Positions 23,801 to 38,562 of a stretch of DNA of 64,000 nucleotides are shown piece after piece. The first letter of the stretch is position 1; each line of letters opens with the position of its first letter. Origin of the DNA: Plazaster borealis (taxonomy: Eukaryota > Echinodermata > Asteroidea > Forcipulatida > Labidiasteridae); contig CM037462.1 in NCBI GenBank assembly GCA_021014325.1, positions 14,652,135-14,716,134 on the forward strand, in the 5' to 3' direction. A program made the translations under genes and the position numbers. The notes under the pieces were generated by a model. The model was not told the origin of the DNA. It searched no databases and worked only from the letters and a program-made list of their open reading frames with translations.

Positions 23801-26800
23801 AGAGGGTGGAGGTGTTGGCCCACCTTGAGGTAGCATTGTGCTTCAGAGAATATTCAATACCATTGAAGTTGGTTATGGTATCGAAGTTGTCAAAGAAAAC
23901 ACCAGATTGCATCGAGGAGTTCATCAGCGGGCTGGTCAGACCGTACTTTATGCCACCATTGATGGCCTCAAACCTCCAAGGCCTGTTCATCTTCTTGATC
24001 TTGTAGTCAGCATTGGTGGTTAGGTTAACAAAGCGGGATCCAAAGAGGAAGTCATTCTGAACATCTACCTTCATGTGGCTCTCGTCTTCCCTCAGGACCA
24101 TAATGGTGTGGTTACCGGTGACCTCAGGCAGACGGCGTCCTTTGACTCTGTAGCTCAGTCCAGTCCTCAAGCCTTCTGCATTGACCACGGAAGTTGTGTT
24201 GACTCTCAAACCAGATCCACATCTTGAGCGGTTGACTTCAATGTCAAAGACATTGTACAGCGTGGTTCTATCGATCAAGAAGGAGTTATCCAGCGTCAAG
24301 TTAGCAACCATTGGTGTGTAGGCTCGGAGTGTGTTGGTCAACTCCAAACGGGAGTCCAAAACCAACTGGACAGCTTCGCGGCTCATCTCCTTCAGCCCAT
24401 CGACGTTCAGCTCCAGGGTCTTTCTGTAGGCCTCGACGATGAACTCTTTAAGATCAGGCAGGTTGATTCGCTGGATGGGACCACTTGGTGTGAGGATGTT
24501 GGTCATGTCAGCTTGCAGCCAGGGGTGGTAAAACATACCGTTCAACGACATGGCATCACGGCTGAGAGTTGCTGTGGCTGTAGAGAAGAGAACAAGGGGA
24601 AAATAAATTAAATCAAATGCTCGGATCAGTACAAAAAATGTGTATCTTGATAAGGTATAAAAAGGGCTAAAAAAAACTGAATTATTTATTTTATAAGCAT
24701 TAAATTTTTAATTTTTTTAATTGAACAGAATCTGAGAAAATATTTGAAGTATTTGGCCAAAAAGAACTTGCCCTTTGGCAAAATTAGTGAACTATATTTC
24801 AAAATCCTTCACACCCAAACAAAGACTACCAAGTTTGGCTGCCCAGTTAGTTGGAGTCTATATGAATCAGTCTGCAAAATATTTCAAAAGCTCTGAAGCA
24901 ACAACTCACCAGCTTGAGTAACATTAAGGAGGTCCGTCAGAGTATTGTTGTGAGAAGTGTTGTAGCTCAGTACCCATCCCTTCTCCTGGTCCTTGTCGAA
25001 GTTCACGTTGAAGGTGTAGTTGTAGACTGGTGTGACAGTCCTGAAGGCAAGGAAGTTGCCTCTCTCCTTGCTCAAAGTCAGGTCTGAGTCGATGATGAAC
25101 ATTGGCTTTTCCTCCATTGTCATGGCGGTGTTGTTAAACCAGAAGACAAAGTCATTCTCGGACTTCATGAGAGTGTAGACTGAAGATGTCTTCAGCTAAA
25201 GAGAATAAAGAGGATTTTCAAGTTTTAGCTGACACAGTTTCAGGAGATTCTAGAGAAGAGACGGCCACTTTGTAAAATAATGGTAAAGACTCTAAAAAGC
25301 CTACATCCAGTTGGCGATAGATACATTTTTAGAGAAATAGTCCTAGTGACAAAGATGCAGCTGAACAAGTTAGCAGACAGAGAAAAGTTTTCTATAAACA
25401 GAACATGTGGAGGGCTATATGGAACAGTGGCTAGACAGTATCTGATGATAATATTAATTGATGCAAACTAAGCAATACACAACTGTGATCATTCCTCAAA
25501 TCCTACAAATTACTCTTACTCTATGGATGGATTGTCAGGTTGTATGTTCATTGTTCTGACATACATACTGTATATTTTAATAGATGTAATAACTTCAGTG
25601 GGGATAAATAATATCAAACTGTCAATCTTGTTACACATTATTGAGTGCAGAAGAAGTTATTTTACTGTCGTCTAAGAGACAATTTCATCGTAAATATACT
25701 GAGGGCTCGATTTCTTAATTGTGGGAATCAATCTTAACTGCTAAACAAAGTGTGATGTCACAATACAAGTGATTATACTGACAACTCGTCTTCAGATGAA
25801 TCTCGGCGCTTAGTGAAATCAGTCCTTGATTTGATGTACAAATTGACTGTTGCCCAGGGGGATGCTATATTTAATGCATGATGACATGGAAATCTAGCCG
25901 TAGCCGTAGCTGCCTATTCGGACAAGACCCGAGATCCTGTGAAGTGACTTACCTTCAGAGTTGGTACAGTGGTGTTGAACTGGGTCCAGTAGCTGTAATG
26001 GTTATCAGGGAGTGGAGACTCATTGGCATAGCGACCGCTCATGCTGTATGTGATGCGTTCCTCACTGAGTGGACGTGGCAGACTGACATTGAAGTAGGCC
26101 ATGTACATGACTGGGGTTGGCTCCAGTGTATCAACGGTCTCATTGCGCAGGCAAAGCTTGGTGGTCACATTGTAGGAAACCTTGGTTGTTTCGAATGCGC
26201 TGTCACCATACATGCCTGCAATTCAAAACCAAAAGTTAGATTCTGATAGTTTCGATCATTTTGTATAGCTAACACTCTTGTCAGATACTTAGTAAGTGAT
26301 TGATAGAAAAATCATCAGAGTTTAAACTGGTACTTGTGCAGGTTTTATTTGTCTCAAAGAATTAGCTTTTTTATATTGGTTAACTTTTTCAAATACAACC
26401 AACAAAAACACTAACCTCATAGCATATTTAACGGACCAAAGGTTGACAGAAAATTTAGAATGAGCTACTTTTCACAACATTTAGAATGACTGATAGTGAA
26501 TTTATTTCCGTTTGGATACTTTTATGATTTTGAAACTGAATTTATTCCTACTTTTGTTTTGATTTTTTTCGATTTACTCAATGACTTACTCAAGAAAGTC
26601 CAATCTTTGTAAGCCTCAAAGCGTGGCTTCAAAGTCTTCTCTGTCTTCTCAAATCCGAGAATGATGGTTTCGTTCAGCTCCTTGGGACTGAAGATCCTCT
26701 CGTGTTCATAGACGATTGATTTGTCGTTTCGTGTCAGTTCCATTCTGATGTCCCTCTTGGTGACTGTTGGTGACAGTACTGAGTTTAGGGTGCTCAATGT

Positions 26801-29800
26801 ACCATTGATGATTGAGTAATCCTGCCAAGACACATATAAAAAACAATAAAATTAGTCTTTATTATCTAGTTTAAGGTTCTCACATGGGTAGTTGGAAATA
26901 TCTCTTAAGATTTGTGTCTGCTGTTGGTTCCTACGCATTGCCATAATAAGGGTGGTTGAACGTCTTCTCAAGAAAGGACTGGAAGATTTTTATGTCTGTT
27001 GAACAGTGGAACACTAAAGTCATGTGGATTATTTAAGAATGTTGTTTTTCCAAATGATTAGCAAGTTTTGTTTTCAAACTATAGATTTATTGAAGTGAAA
27101 GACTTTGAAAGGAACTTACCATGTAGCAGTTGGCGAATTTAACTTCCATTTCATTATCATAAGATACCGATTTTACCATGTCAGCCTTGCTGGTGAATGT
27201 CAAGTTCTGTTGGAATACACTCAGGAGTGCCTTGGCATCAACCTTATATTCTTCTGCACCAAGATCAGTGACATCCCACTGAACCAATGCGGTGTTCTGG
27301 CGGTACTTATCCTGACGGATGCCGTAGTTGTAGAGAGGGAAGAGAATCTGCTTGTAGATGGGTGTCTCATTATCCCTACACAAATGTGAAGTGAGAGAAG
27401 AAAAATAAAATTTCAGTTTTATTGCTGAAGAAAATGGTAGGAGTTTGAAAACTATCGTGATGACTCTACTTGGTGGTGAATCCAGAAAGTGCAGAGGGGG
27501 GCACCCAAACTCCCCTCAACACAACTAATGCGTACTGGCTCATGTGTAGGCACACTAGATCTGTTGTTGTGCAAGCCCCACTTCCCAACTCCTGAAAATA
27601 ACACTCTCAGCCCCCTCTGGCAACTGACTCTCTGAATCAATCCCTAATACAATCATCATAGTAACCAAACCTTCACAAAACATGAATTAGTCCAGGTAAA
27701 CTAAATTTCTATAGTGTATTTGTGCAGTGCCATTGAGTCCTTCAAGCACAATCCCAATACAACAGAAAAGGGAGCATCAAAAGGTAATCCAAAACTTACC
27801 AGTAGTAGAAGTTGGTTGCACTTGCTTTGACGTTCTTGCCTTCCTTCACAAACTGAGCAACATTGGCAAAGTACAGCTCCATAACGGAAACGTTGAAGAC
27901 GGCGGTGAGGTTGGTCTTCTCCACAGTCGTGACGTTCTTCAGTGTCAGAGAGATGGAAGCATTGTACTTGGGGCCGACGGTGGTGTTGGCAACAAGGTGA
28001 ATACCTTTGGTGTTGGTCTTGGGATCCTTCAGGTTAAGAAGGCCAGCGAAGGCGTAGGTCTGGAGCTCGGGGACAGAGAAGTTCCACTTGGTCTCATAGG
28101 TGGCACGGTTGAAGGTGATCTTGGAGGAGATCTCTCTTTTGAGGGTCTCACCTTGGATGTGAAGATGATCAATAATTTTGTTAGATGTCAACAACTCAAT
28201 TTTTAATTATACAAAATATTTCTCAAGCTGAGGTTTGAGGATTTCAATTTATTTGTTTCTTTTTTTTGTAGTTAAATTCTGCACTTATTCAAATGACTCT
28301 TTGAATAGAGAACTTACCTGGAGCGGTGAAGTTAACCAAGATGACATCAGTGATTTCAGCGGGCATGGCATTGGATTTCTTCTTCATCAATTGTTGCATT
28401 GACTTCTTGGCTGGGCTTCCTCCCTTCTTTATGTTCTTGTACAAGAACTCAAGAGTGAAGGTCTTCAGGGCCCTGTGGTACGAAAGAAACTGAAATATTA
28501 AGAGTCTGCTTGTACACCTATTAGCCTTTTTGAGGTGTGGTGGACACTATTTGGTGAGGGTATATACAGACAAATCTACCCAAACCTAATACCGTCATAG
28601 TATTGTGTCCACCAACAGTTTTTAGCTAGTGGCATTTATCACAGTGATAAGCTACATTTTAAACTTACACAAAAAGTTAAAGTACAGCTTTGCTTTATTA
28701 TAAATGCCACTTTGATTCTTTAAATTAACATGAAGAATAAGTCATCAAAAAGTCATACTGTAATCAATGTAGAACAATAGATCGTTTTGTAGTTAGATAA
28801 GTACTCCAGGGATTGCCAACAAGAATTTTTGAATCAAGCCAATATATATTCAAAATCTGCATTTTAGTTGAGCCTACTCATCCCCTAGTCTGGGCCCACA
28901 TCACTGTTACTTCTTGAGCATTGCACAATGAGCAACAAACAAAGTACATTTTTTAAGGACATGAGATTTGACTTACTTATCAGAGTTGACAAGGGTGATG
29001 TTGAAGCTGGTAGGTCCAGTGATGGGGAAGCGAGGTGCGTTATCAACATAGCTAGCGTTGGGGTAAGCCCATGAGACGCACAGGTCAGATCCTAGGACAG
29101 TCTTGGTGACTCCAACACATTTCTTAACCTCAACACGGTCCTTCTGAACTCCTGGGATGTACTGGATGCCACCATCAGGCCTAATGATAAAGAGGAAGAA
29201 AAATGTTAGAATCTTCATTCAAGAATGCTTATGTCTTTGGTGATTTCATTTTTAAATTGTGCATACAAGGTTTTAGCAAAATGTTTAGTTTTTTGTTGTT
29301 GATAAAACCTTGTTTGCACAATTTGTTGTTTGATTAACCAAATCAATTTCTACTTGAGTTTGTCATGGAAAATACTTTGATTTTGATTTTCAATGTTTTT
29401 TTTTTTTTTTACTATTTAGGAAATGAAGCCTTGGTTATCAAAAACTGCTTTGAACACAAATCTTTGTACCGTATTTTCAGTATTCAATGGCTTTAAAAAT
29501 GAAGGGGGAACAAACAGAAATCAGCATGCACCACTTTATTTACGAGTTAAAAAGACAAACTAAGTTTCACTTTGTTGGAAAAGGCAAATTATAAATAAGA
29601 TCTGACAGTGAAAAACTCACTTGACCAAGAAGTAGTTTGTAGAGAAGTTAAGGAGGTTCATTGGTCTGTGGGTTGAGTTGAGGTTCAACTTGAGGTGTGT
29701 TCCAGCGAGGGTTATGTTACCCTCAACGTGAGAGGCGTGGTAGGCGGTGGCATTGGCCATGACGGAAGCCTCACCGAGCACTGGTACCTTGACTCCCATG

Positions 29801-32800
29801 GTTCCGATCATCTCAACAGAAGCACTAGAAACAGAAACAAAATGGACAATCAATTTATTAAGGCATGTTATGTTTACATGAAGGTCAATTGTTTGCAGTA
29901 ACAAAATGGACGATCACGTTAATACTTATTTTCTTGAAGATCAGTTGTTTTAAGTAATTAACAGGTTTTTAAGTATGCGCAGGAAATCTTCTAGAATTGT
30001 CGTCAAGTTTACAAAAGTGAACATAATTTTTTTATTCAATAATTGGTGCAAGTTCACTCTGAAGTACTGTTTGAATTTTCCCACAGTGAAATGCGTCAAT
30101 CCTTACATATTGTCTTACAACATACATAAATCAAAAAGACCCATTTAATTAAAAAAAACACTAGAAGTAATAACATAATCAAAACAACTGCCAAATATTC
30201 AAATGTATTATTGTTATTATTATTTGAATGGACCTACCTAGGGGCGATTCTGCCAGAGGCGAAGGCCTTAGTCATTATCAGCTCCATACCAAGAGCAGCA
30301 CGCATACGCAGGCTAAGCACAGCGGTTCCGTTGACCGAGCAGTTCAAGGGAAGACCAGCGCTGGTTGGAATGATGAAGTCACGCTCCAGGAAGATGAAGC
30401 TCTTGGTGATGTTCTTCTCAATTCCTCGGGCAACATTCTCCATCATGTCTTGGGCGTACTGAAATAAAAATATTTTACAAATTAATTATTCAGAATGCTA
30501 TGCAAATATATTTATGGTTTTGTTTCCTGAAACACTTCGCCTATTAACACCATTTCACAACCTCCAAAATATCAAATTTGGTAATCAAATGAGTTATCAA
30601 CTAAAAACTAACTAAAAGAAAATATATTGTTGGTACCACAATTCGGCCGTAATTTATATCATCATCATTAGTGCCCTAAACTAGTTTTTTTTCCATTGTC
30701 CACCTCCCGATCTCAAAAAAACCTTCATTAGTTTTTCATCACCGTTAACCAGGAATTTTGCATGTCACAAATTCACACAAACTAAACTTAATCTTAAGTA
30801 CCTTCTTGGCAACGGTCTTGATGTTAGCGACGCTGAAGTTGAGTCTTGGGATGATGGCTTTGATATCTTCAAGACTGACGTATCCGAGCTCGTTACCGAG
30901 CATCTTCAGATACACAGAGGCGTGGACCATCTGGGCTTCCTGGGGGATCATTTCGTGGATCCTGTTCATTCTGTCTTCAAACTCAGCTGGGAGGGCCTGT
31001 TTCAGCTGGAAACAAAAGATATCAAAGACAAAGACACCGGTTATAGTACAGAAATATCACCAACTTAATGTACATAAATTAGAAGAACTATAGTGAGAGC
31101 AGCACTTTTTTCTTCTTTTTTTTACAATTTTTTGATTGATTATGTTTCAGAGTGAAACCAGGCTTTTCTCCCCATACACTCTTCTTCTGCTGAGATGTAG
31201 AACAAAGAGCCATTCAAACAGCTCTTTTCCGTGTACTGCATCTCTTTGCAACTCCTTGCCTGGTGCAACTTCCCCCATCCTACAATCTTGATATCAATTC
31301 CGACCTTCAGCTCCCCTGAGTTATTTTCATCTTAAATGTTTTCTTCTTATAGCCTTTTACTAGGAGAAGCTTTTAGCCTTGTCTTGAGGCGATCTTGCAT
31401 ACAAAACTTTTAAAATGGAGAGCAGATTTATATTACTTTTTTATGGTTAAATGCAAATATTCTTATTCAAAAATAGACTTATGTCTTTCCAGCCTCAGCT
31501 CAATTACTTTGTTTTTAAGTATTGACCCATTGCAAAATGTGCAGCACACTTCCACGCACCTATCTTGTCTGCCATTTTGGGAGTCAAAGTGTACACAAAG
31601 GAATGGACTCCCAAAATGGTGGAAATGGTAGACGCGCATTGTGCGGAGGCGAGTTCCGCATCGTGCAAAAGAGGTCAATGTGATCACTGAGACACAAAGG
31701 TGTATGAACACTTACCACTTCATTCATATGGTCGGCCATTGGGCTCTCCTTCTGGGGAGTGTTGGTGGTCTTGGGCTTGGCCATGTTCAACTTCTCAAGG
31801 ATAACCTTCTTGGCAGCATCGAGTTTCTCCAAGATCTTCTCACTCAGCTCAGCATAGGGTGTGTTGCGGAGGTCCTCAATCTGGACCTGAGCCTCTTCAA
31901 CCAGGAAGTTGTAGGCGGCCCACATCTTAGGGAGGATCTTAGTGTCCATCTGCTTGAAAAGGCTGCCGAGAATGTCATCTGGGTAGTAACCCATGGGTCC
32001 GAAGACGGCTTCAAGAGCAGATTCAAATCCTTTCATCTCAACACCAGCCTAAAAAATAAAAAAAATTATAAAAAGGTTAGCTTTGAGCAATAAAGAAAGT
32101 TCACACTTAAGCTATGAGAGAATCATACAAAGAAATGTTATCAGTTACAAATTTAACCTGGACAGAATGATTTATGATTATTAATCCAAGTGGTTTTGTT
32201 TGATCTAAAACATCGTTTTAAACTTAATAATCTCCAGAGAGAAACTACAAACCTCAAACAAATTCCAGCTCTGTCCGAGGACATTGATGGTTGTGTTGAG
32301 CATGACATGATGCGGCAGGTAGTGCTCAGCATTGAAGATGATGTTGGATTCCATCTGAGCAGCCATGGTCTTGTTCAAGTAGGGGACGTTGACGGCCTTA
32401 GACTTCTCAATGTTGCGAGAGTAACGGAGAGGGTCCTTGGGGTATTCTGGGAGTTTACGGTTGCCCATGGCAGCAATAACCTTCCTCTTTAGACTATCAA
32501 GGAATAACAAAATTAAAAGTCAGCATTAAAAAACAAATTTGAAAAGTCCAACAGTGCAGCAACTTCTCAACAAGCATTTCTTCTCAACCTGTTTTATGAC
32601 CTAGTCAAATTAAATAATAATAATAATAATAATAGGGGTTTTTCCCCATAGCTTTTACATAAAATCTCAAAACGCTTGAGGAAATCACAACAAAATATAC
32701 AGTAAACCAGTCAACCTGTTAACAAAATAATTAAGTCACACTTTTAAAAAAATTATTCTGATTATCTCCAACAACTCATAAGTTAGATATAAAAAATAAA

Positions 32801-35800
32801 ATAAAAACCAGAATGCAACTTCCACAGGTTTGTTTAGTTTCACAAATGCAGATGACTTACTCTTGAACAAGGGGCTCGTCGGACTCCAAGACGTTCTCGA
32901 TGTGAGAGAAGACGAAAGCCTTGACCTGCATCAGTGGCTCATTCAGCATGATGTCAATGATCTCCGCAAGATCAACAACCTCTGGGTGGCTACGCATGAC
33001 CATCAGGTAAGCAGCGATGCGGGAGTGGACTCTCCTGGAGGAGTCACCGAGGACCTCCTTCAGTGAAGTGCGGACGCTCTTCTCATCAGTGCTGTTATTG
33101 ATTGAAAATGACAGAATCAAATTTAGAAAAATACGACTGATGAAATCGCAAAGTCTGTTTTTGTTGCATGAGCGACAGACTTAAATTTGTTAAATTCACT
33201 CCATGAATCTTTGACTAGTTATGTTTAAACACTAGCAGCATTAATGCCATTCAGGGGGATTTTATAAACAAGCTTATAAGCTAAAATACCAAGTTGTGTT
33301 TGTTCTTGTATTGGGGCAGTTAGGGGAATTATTTGGGGATGTGCCTTTGGGGATGGTGCTAACATTGAATTTGGCACGCAGTCAGAGTATCTCTCAAGAA
33401 AGATATTTGGCTGTAGGGCCATCACAGATTTGTCCCTAAAAAATAGGTTCAGTAATAAGCAAGTGTCAAAATGCTCAAATAGCTTTAAGTGCTCGTTATT
33501 GAACCATGCTTTTTTCAAAGGACAAATCTGCAATGGCACTATGACAAATGTCTTTCACATGACATACTCTGACTGTGAGCCAAATTTCCATGCTTGAATC
33601 ATTAAAGGCACAATCCCATCACCTGTATGCCGTACTATTGTAACTGGCCCATGGTAGCATTTTTGGTTTAGCAAGTTTCCTGGGGCCGATTTCACAAAGA
33701 GCTAAGATTAGTCTTAACTGCGAACCAATCTTAATTGCTAAGCTAAGTGTGATGTCACAACACAAATCACCATGGTAATATTGACAACTCATCTTTAAGA
33801 TGAATCTTAAGCTCTTTGTGAAATTGGCCCCTGGATAGTAGTTTCTTTTTCCCAACTCTGCTTAAAGACAGTGGACACTATTGGTAATTGTCAAAGACCA
33901 GTCTTCTCACTTGGTGTATCTCAACATATGCATAAAATAACAAGCCTGTGAAAATTTGAGCTCAATTGGTCATCGAGGTTGCGAGATAACAATGACAGAA
34001 AAAACCAACCTTGTCACACGGAGTTCTGTGCTTTCAGATGCAAGTTGATTTCGAGACCTCATCTAATTTTGAGGTCTCAAAATCAAATTCGTGGAAAATT
34101 ACTTCTTTCTCGAAAACTACTCCACTTCAGAGGGAGCCGTTTCTCACAATGTTATATACTATCAACCTCTCCCCTATACTTGTTACCAAGTTAGGTTTTA
34201 TGCTAATAAATATTTTGAGTAATTACCAATAGTGTCCACTGCCTTTAAAGTATCAAAGTTATACACCAAGAAAGTCATAAGATTTTTTTTTTTAAATAAA
34301 AAAATAAAAACAACTTTTACATGCAGATGACTGATTCTCAAGCTCACCTTGGGATGTTGAACCGACGGAAAGCCTGGATGGCAGCCATTGAGATGTTGTG
34401 GTGGAGGTCCTTTCTGGCGATGCATTCCTTCAGACGGGGAACGATCTGCTCGGAGTTGTACATCTCATCCATGTCGAACTTCTGCACAGCTTCACCCATG
34501 TTGCCGATGCTCTACAAAATTGAAGTACAAACACTATGAACATCCTGAACAACTCATGGTTAATAAGGGTGACTGCTCTGAAAAATCCTATGTTCCAACA
34601 ATCCTATGTTCCGAAAACAAACCTTGTGATTTACCCTCTAGGGTTAGGGTTAGGAAAATACACTTGGGGTGTCGGAAAATAGAGGTGTAACCGTTAATAA
34701 GTACTTAAGCGAATGAAAAAACCTGAAAGACTGATTTATTTTCTTAACATTTTCAATATTGTAAAAAAAAAAGGAAGTTAGGGGACTTCTGTTGGAATAT
34801 ATTATTTAGTCAGTTGCTGTGGCAATTTATAGCAAAGGCTCCTTTCAGCATTATGGCCATAGCCACCACTGGCAAAACCATTGGTTCAGAAAACAGTCTG
34901 ACTTACCTTCAGGGCTAGGAGGATAAGACGGTTGTTCTCCACTCTCCTTTCTCCTTGGATCTCATCGGGTACAGAGCAATCTCTGCCGAGCATGTCACGC
35001 ACCATACGGATTGTCTCCTTCAAAGGATCGGGAAGCTGCAAGAAGGACAAGTTTTAAAAGATAAATAAATATATCAATTTATTGTAAGATAAATTAATCA
35101 ACACCTCGAAAAGGATATGATCTTCTATTTTGTTCAAATATGATTATTCCAATACCTGCAATGGCCATACCTTGTTTTGTTTAAGTGTAGGCTCAAGACA
35201 TTTTGCAACAACAGTAATTTGAGACATTTAAAAATTGCACAATTCAAAATATAACAGGCATTCCCTTTACTTGAATAAATTTACAAATACTGAGTGATAA
35301 GCCAGAAGTGCTTTTACTGCAAGATATTTATTGACAGGTTTATTTTTTTACAGAATCTTCTCAGCAATTTTGACAAGGCTTCTTCACAAAGAGCTAAAAT
35401 TTATCTTACGATGTATATCAATCTTAATTGCAAAGCAGATACGATGTCAAATTACAAATCACTATGGCAATTTTGACATCTCATCTTAAGATGAGTCCAA
35501 GTCTTTGGTGAAAGCGAGCCTTGCACTTCAAAGTTTGTTTCTTCAATCTCTACGAGAGACCCTCGTGGGAATTTTTTACTCACCTTGCGAGCAACCTTCA
35601 GCGTCTCCTCCTGCTGGATGTAGTAGTTATGGACCATGATGCTGAGGGGAAGGAGGACAGACTGCCTCTTGTGGACGTGGGCAACTCGCAGACTCTCCTC
35701 GATCAGGGTCAGAGGTGGGAACTGACGGAAGGCCATGATGTACATGATGGCATCGGAGATTGGAGATGGGACTGTCTCGTCAATGATGAGATCGTTCATC

Positions 35801-38531
35801 ACCTTGAAGCATGGGACACTGCCGCACTGGAGGATGGCATCATACATGTAGGTCCTAAAACATCAAAGGAAACATAGACATTATTACCTAAATGTCAAAG
35901 TAAAAAGTATCTTTAATATATTTCAAACAGGACTAAATTGTATTTTCCTAAAGTGTTTTTTGTTAAGTGCATCTTCAGGTACTTTTCACCAGTAAAATCA
36001 AATTTAATTGTTTTCCTCTTTCTTTAAATATATCTCACATATTTATTTTGATGGAGGGTTTTTGATATATTTTTTTGAGATATTCATTTTTCATTATTAT
36101 CAGCCATAAAATACACTGATACAGTTTTAATCATATATGAACAAAAACTTCTGCAATTGTTACTCACTTTTCAAGTGCAACCGCTCTGGTTTGAACTCCA
36201 TCAAAAAGCTGCTTAAGAGTCTCGTAGTTCAAGGTACGAATGCTGACGACAAACTCTCCGAAGAGGCGAGCACTGTTGATCTGTGTTTCCTCAAGGGAGC
36301 CCTCTACGAGCTCAGCCAGGATGGCTTCGGCATGGGTACGGTCGTCATGTGCAGACTCCTGCTGTTCCTCAAACTCAAAAGTCAAGTTCTTCTTGATCAA
36401 GTTGTCTGTTGAGGACAACGGGAAAGAACAAGTGACAATGTGTTCTATTCATAAGTTTTGTTTCATTTCCTTCATGTAGTTTAGAGATATCTCAAAAAAG
36501 TACCATGAAAATTGTTTTTCAAGGTAGCTATAAATACTAACATTAGAAAATTTGCGGTGACACCATGTAGATAGATCTCTTTTGAGTGATGGTGGTTCTG
36601 AGAAGAACTGAGGGCACAACGTTTCGGACAGTATACTCTGTCAAGTCTTATGTAGTTATAACTGTAAAAACCTTTAAAATATCGTTTGTTTTGTCTGTAA
36701 ACTATTAGTTTTTGACAGAAGAAGAATGTTACAACAATAACAAGTTGGGCACAACTTCAACAACAGAGAATGGTCGATGGTTTAATTAATTTGAAAAATG
36801 AACTCACCCTTCAGCTTCAAGACACTGTTGATCTTTCCCTTTTCTTTGAACTTGAGCTCTTGCTGGATGAATGTCTGGACACCACGCTCTCCATCGTAGC
36901 TGAAAGGGTTGAAGACATGACTCTCGAAACAGTTGACCTTCTTGACGTTTTCATCTCTCATCTCATAGCTGCACACCCTGGTGGAGTTGATGAACTTGTC
37001 GGCAACTTGCTGTAAAAAGAAGATGCAAGAAAAGGTGATGAACATTTTTGTCACTTCTATAAAATACACAAGAGAGCATCTTAAAGGTGGTAAAGTGCTG
37101 ACATTTATGGAGCACTGAGTTAACAAAGAGGAGGTGATTGCATCTTTAAGATTGACTTCTCATCCCACAAAGGGAATTTTTTATTGTTTTCCTTTTTACA
37201 AAGGATTCTTGCAATCGGAATCCTTCCTAGATGTGCAAATGTTGGTTTTTAATGCTCTGCGTATTGTGAGTTCACACACATTCTACTTACACAATCCAAA
37301 CACATATTAAACACTTACCACACCGGTTAAGAATGAAGTTGGAGACAATGCAAAAACCTTCTGTTGGGGTCTGGTGCAGTTGTTGAGATCAGTGGTGATG
37401 GATGCTTCTTGGACACGTCCAGCTCTTGAGCGGTCAATGACAGTGCGCTTTGAGGTACAGTTTCCGTTGACGGTGGTTTGTTCCACCACTTGGTCTTCCC
37501 TCAGGTCATACTGGAGAGTGGAGATGATACCTCTCTTGATGTTAAGGATGTAAAGAGGTTCCTCCTCATGCGAGAGGATCTCCAAGACTCTACCATTGTC
37601 CATTTTCAAGATGGTCTTGTGTGCACTCATGTCCTGGGAGAACTGCTTGCTATTCAGCAAGCGTTGCCCCTCAACGTTCTTCAGGTTGCATTTCTCGGTG
37701 GATAACACCAACATGCAATCAGACGTTGCCTCTATTAAGACATCGCAGTCGATGTTCATTCCTGTGACCTCATGACTGGTACCCTGGATCAGTGTGGAGA
37801 CAGATGCATCATATTTAAGGAGGTAGCTCGAGCCGGACTCGAAGAGCCTGTCGCCTGCAAGACAAAAGTTTTAAGAAAGTGATTTAAAAAAAGGTTAGTC
37901 CACTCTATCTATACAGAAAGACACCAAAAAGCTTTTCATGATGATTAATGTAGCTCCACAATACCTTGCAAAAAAAATAATGAATGTTGAAGCGCCTTGA
38001 GCGTCACTGAGTGACGGATATGTGCGCTATAGAAGAAGCCATTGTTATCAAAACAAATGATCAGTAAAACATTGTATTGTTGTTCTTGTAGTTATGAAAC
38101 AAACAACCAAAATAACCGGAAAGTAAATTGTATCTTCAGAAGAAAATTTGAAAAACAAACCATGGAGGGGTTCTTCCTCCATGGTTCGTCATGAGACACC
38201 TTCAAGTCTTTTAAAGCCCAAGGAGTTTTGTTATTCTTCAACAACACATTCCATAGAACAACTTGAAAACAATACCTATTAGAAAAACAAAATTGGTTGG
38301 TTGGTTGGTTTTTGTTTTCTTTTGTGTTTTTGTTTTTGGTATAGTTTACTTATTTGAGGTTTTTTGGAATGTTAGGTGGTCGCAGACTTAACAGGTTTAT
38401 CCATTGTTTTGGGAAAACAGTTAAAATATAACTGGTATTTTTGCTGCCTGCTTGTTCTTAAAAGCACATTCAATTTTTCTTTAAAAGAAAAAGAGAGTGG
38501 CAGCTCCCCCCCCCCTCTCCAAATAAAAAAG

Positions 38532-38562
<31 letters not shown>

